From Aplysia californica (lineage: Eukaryota; Mollusca; Gastropoda; Aplysiida; Aplysiidae): a DNA stretch of 64,000 nucleotides. The notes below the pieces were generated by a model. That model worked only from the letters and a program-made list of their open reading frames with translations. It had not been told where the DNA came from and did not search any database. Position 1 is the first letter of the stretch. Each line of letters starts with the position of its first letter. Shown here piece by piece: positions 61,696 through 64,000 of the stretch. Where the stretch lies: contig NW_004797275.1 in assembly GCF_000002075.1 (NCBI RefSeq), forward strand, positions 1,431,496 through 1,495,495, given 5' to 3'. Position numbers and translations under genes: made by a program.

Positions 61696-61737
61696 CTGGG
61701 AATAGACAAGGTATTGACTTGAGTTGGGTTGAGTGGA

Positions 61738-61907
61738 ATTAATAGTAATAATAATATTAATAATAATAATAATGATAGTAATAATAACTATTATTATTAG
61801 ATCTACTATTATTATCATAATAATAATAATAATAACAATAATACCGTAATAATAATAACAACAATAAAACAATAATATTATAATAATGATAATACAACAA
61901 TAAAACA

Positions 61908-61938
<31 letters not shown>

Positions 61939-62230
61939 CATCATCATCATCATAATTGCATTTATAGAGCGCATGTCCACACTATACAGCATGCTCTGTG
62001 CACTTTACAGCAACTATTACCCCAGCAATTCCAGATCATGGCTCAGACACATTGTCTACTTCCCAGGAAAAGTACAGTGCAAACTGCGGAATACACACGC
62101 TAAAACACAAAAAAACTGACAAAATCTTTCACAGTCTGTAGCCGGGTACCCATGTCCACCTGTGTGACATGAAGAAAGTTTGTGTACAGTTCCTTTATTA
62201 GGGACTCAAACTCTTAACTCCTGTTAAGAA
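61738..62230 (-). mobile_element. AAT tract and partial ATT-tailed SINE
   Basis: An irregular AAT/ATC tract spans 61738-61960. It is the tail of a SINE copy reaching about 62230 (GCATTTATAGAGCGCATGTC, CCGGGTACCCATGTCCACCT). The tRNA head is missing. Confidence 0.8.
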
Positions 62231-62394
62231 ATAGAAGGAGCAGGTAACATAACAGTACTCTCCTATCACTTTCAAAAAATCAAGAAAGAACTAATGGAAT
62301 TTGATACATCACTCAATGAAAATTATGTCCCTATAGCGTTAATGCACAAAAGACTAGACAATGTCGAAGTCACTAATGTAGAGTTAATGCACAT

Positions 62395-62645
62395 ATGGCC
62401 GCTTTTAAGCACAAGGGGGCTATCCCGAAAAATGCTGTTTTGAGAAAATCAAAGGTAGAGTTTTTGCCCCTTGTTCAGTCTCTTTAAAAAATACAAGGAG
62501 AATTTTGTCAATAACCAAACAAATATCCACATCAATGAAACCAAACTTCTTCTATAGGTAGGGCAATGCCCACTTTTGGTGCAGGTCAAGATTTCAGGAA
62601 ACCCCTGAAATCTGGGTTAGCCCGCTTGCCCTTAAAAGCGACCAT
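62395..62645 (+). mobile_element. Inverted-repeat element, family E, best copy
   Basis: The ends ATGGCCGCTTTTAAGCACAA and (reversed) ATGGTCGCTTTTAAGGGCAA are intact, with ACAT on both sides. An imperfect 35-base direct repeat (GTAGAGTTAATGCACA and GTAGAGTTATTGCACA versions) also lies on each side. Confidence 0.78.
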
Positions 62646-62649
62646 ACAT

Positions 62650-63420
62650 AAGACAATATCACGTCAAAGTCACCAACGTAGAGTTATTGCACACAACACA
62701 AGAAAGCAACTACAACAAATACGGTTAAGACTTGCATCTCACACACACATCAGTTCCCTCACACACAGAACACACATTCATACTTCAGTGTAGTGGATCA
62801 GAGCTGTAACTGTACGTTGTTTATATATATATATATCTGCTCTCTACTCAGGACTTTATCAGACTGACTCTTTTCCCTGTGTGCAACTTGTCAACAGTCA
62901 ACAGTTCCAGAAGGAAAAAAGACACTTAAACACTTAAACAGTCGTGAGGAATGTGAGAGCTCACCACACTCTTAGTAAACACAATATATTTTGTTCAAAA
63001 CAGCTTTGACTTGTCAGTCTATACGGTTTCTTTTTATTTAAACAAAAAAAGATTAAGAAATATTAAGAAAAGTATGTAAGAATAAAACAGAAGAAAGAAA
63101 AACTTATAAAAATACTAAATTATTATACAGAAAAAAAAGGGTACTGAGAATCAAAAACAAACCGTACGTGATAAAAACAGTATTTCATGTTTTCTAATAG
63201 AAAAAGAAAGATCTAGTTGAAGTCCAAATCTTCTTCAGTAAGAAATAAATAGCCTTATAGATAATAAGAGAAAAACTAAAGCATCTCAGTTTGAGGAATC
63301 CACCCCACTTTCAAATAAGCGTTATAAGCTTGCCGAACACAACCCTGTACAGTCGAACCTGAGTAAGACGGAATCGCAAGGGAGCCATAAAAAAATTTCG
63401 TCTTAGACAGGGAATTTTTT
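62650..63420. other. No gene recognised; one transposon end
   Basis: AT-rich sequence with a short (TA)n near 62821-62834. At 63350 CAGTCGAACCTGAGTAAGAC looks like one end of a CAGT-type element whose other end may lie outside or be lost. Confidence 0.45.
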
Positions 63421-63623
63421 TGGGGAGATGGAGGGGGAGGAGGGGGGTTCAAAGGCCCAGCCGGTGGGATCTAGAGTCACTTGTCCGGTTGGCAAGCAAT
63501 CACAAGTGGTCAAAACTTCACACGTATCAGCTGTGCTATCCTCCCTGATAATGACATGCGTCAGTCTTATATTATTTATCCAATTAATACCAGCGTTTAC
63601 ATTTCATAGAATCACTGTTTGAC

Positions 63624-63863
63624 CTATTAAAAACTGAAACATTTGAACATCTCCTTTGCTTCCACCCTTAGCCACACCCATCAGTGTATCAAGCACAGTC
63701 AACCAATGCCACCCCTCACTGCCTTGTAACAATGATTCGAGGAACTCTTTTCTCAACTGGGCTGTACGATCAGGATGGCAGGCATTGGTCAAACTAATTT
63801 CACACCTCTGGCCAAAAAAGAAAGTTTCCGTGCTAGAGCGCCACTCGAACACTTTCACTGGCA
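63624..63863 (-). CDS. Possible penultimate exon of the 61376 gene
   Basis: An open frame with coding-like content includes VPVKVFEWRSSTETFFFGQR, CEISLTNACHPDRTAQLRKE and GWHWLTVLDTLMGVAKGG. It has a donor-like ATAG|GTCAAA at 63624 in phase 1, which joins the next exon to read QFLIGAAVGASSALFILP, a plausible membrane helix. The upstream border is not clear; several AGs are possible and none has a good pyrimidine tract. It could also be chance or part of a repeat. Confidence 0.35.
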
Positions 63864-64000
63864 CTCGTGAGAATTCACACCCACACCACACTGACCATCT
63901 TCATCCCTCAGGGTTCACATGGATGGAGTAACATCAAGGAGGTTAAACAATAAGGTCCATGAGTAACATCTACCCTAAAATTGCACCCTTACTCCAATTC

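Noticed and set aside
1-64000. A wholly new multi-gene system (defence, toxin or biosynthetic cluster)
   Set aside because: Only three host genes are visible and they are unrelated by position or content; everything else is repeats or unannotated DNA.

Overview
The window looks like nuclear DNA of an invertebrate animal, probably a lophotrochozoan and perhaps a gastropod mollusc. This is an inference. It rests on small GT-AG exons in long AT-rich introns, a very high load of tRNA-derived SINEs and short inverted-repeat DNA transposons, a CR1/L2-like LINE, and many long (TG)n, (GA)n, (AT)n, G-run and C-run tracts. No bacterial-type operon, CRISPR array or phage feature was seen.

Three host genes are supported. 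(1) On the + strand, bases 7024-9445 hold the last three coding exons of a gene whose 5' part lies left of the window. The protein tail ends in acidic, Ser/Asn-rich sequence and I do not recognise the family. (2) On the - strand, 47824 down to 19728, sixteen coding exons with matching phases give a complete 980-residue class C G-protein-coupled receptor. It has a signal peptide, a Venus-flytrap ligand domain, a short Pro/Thr-rich linker with three cysteines instead of the usual nine-cysteine domain, seven membrane helices, and a tail with two PPxY motifs. A CpG-rich block near 50.87-51.01 kb is the likely promoter. (3) At the right end, on the - strand, there is a terminal coding exon (61376-61695) and a phase-compatible possible upstream exon (about 63624-63863) of an unidentified, probably membrane-anchored protein. 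Genes 1 and 2 converge tail to tail.

The rest is repeats. Three retroposon families, here called T1 (about 170 bp), T2 (about 370 bp) and T3 (about 510 bp, with a tRNA-like head), end in the same roughly 40-bp 3' tail, and about 18 tails lie in the window. Other families are a tRNA-SINE ending in an ATT repeat, a TGTGAGGC-ended TA-target MITE in short and long forms, CAGT...ACTG elements flanked by TA, two more inverted-repeat families (E and M2), and one 5'-truncated LINE. Several insertions are nested with clear target duplications.

The most notable host-gene observation is a three-fold 66-bp tandem repeat that copies the splice acceptor of the receptor exon encoding the sixth and seventh helices. 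The extra acceptors would add 22 or 44 codons in frame without a stop. I found no evidence for a wholly new multi-gene system.
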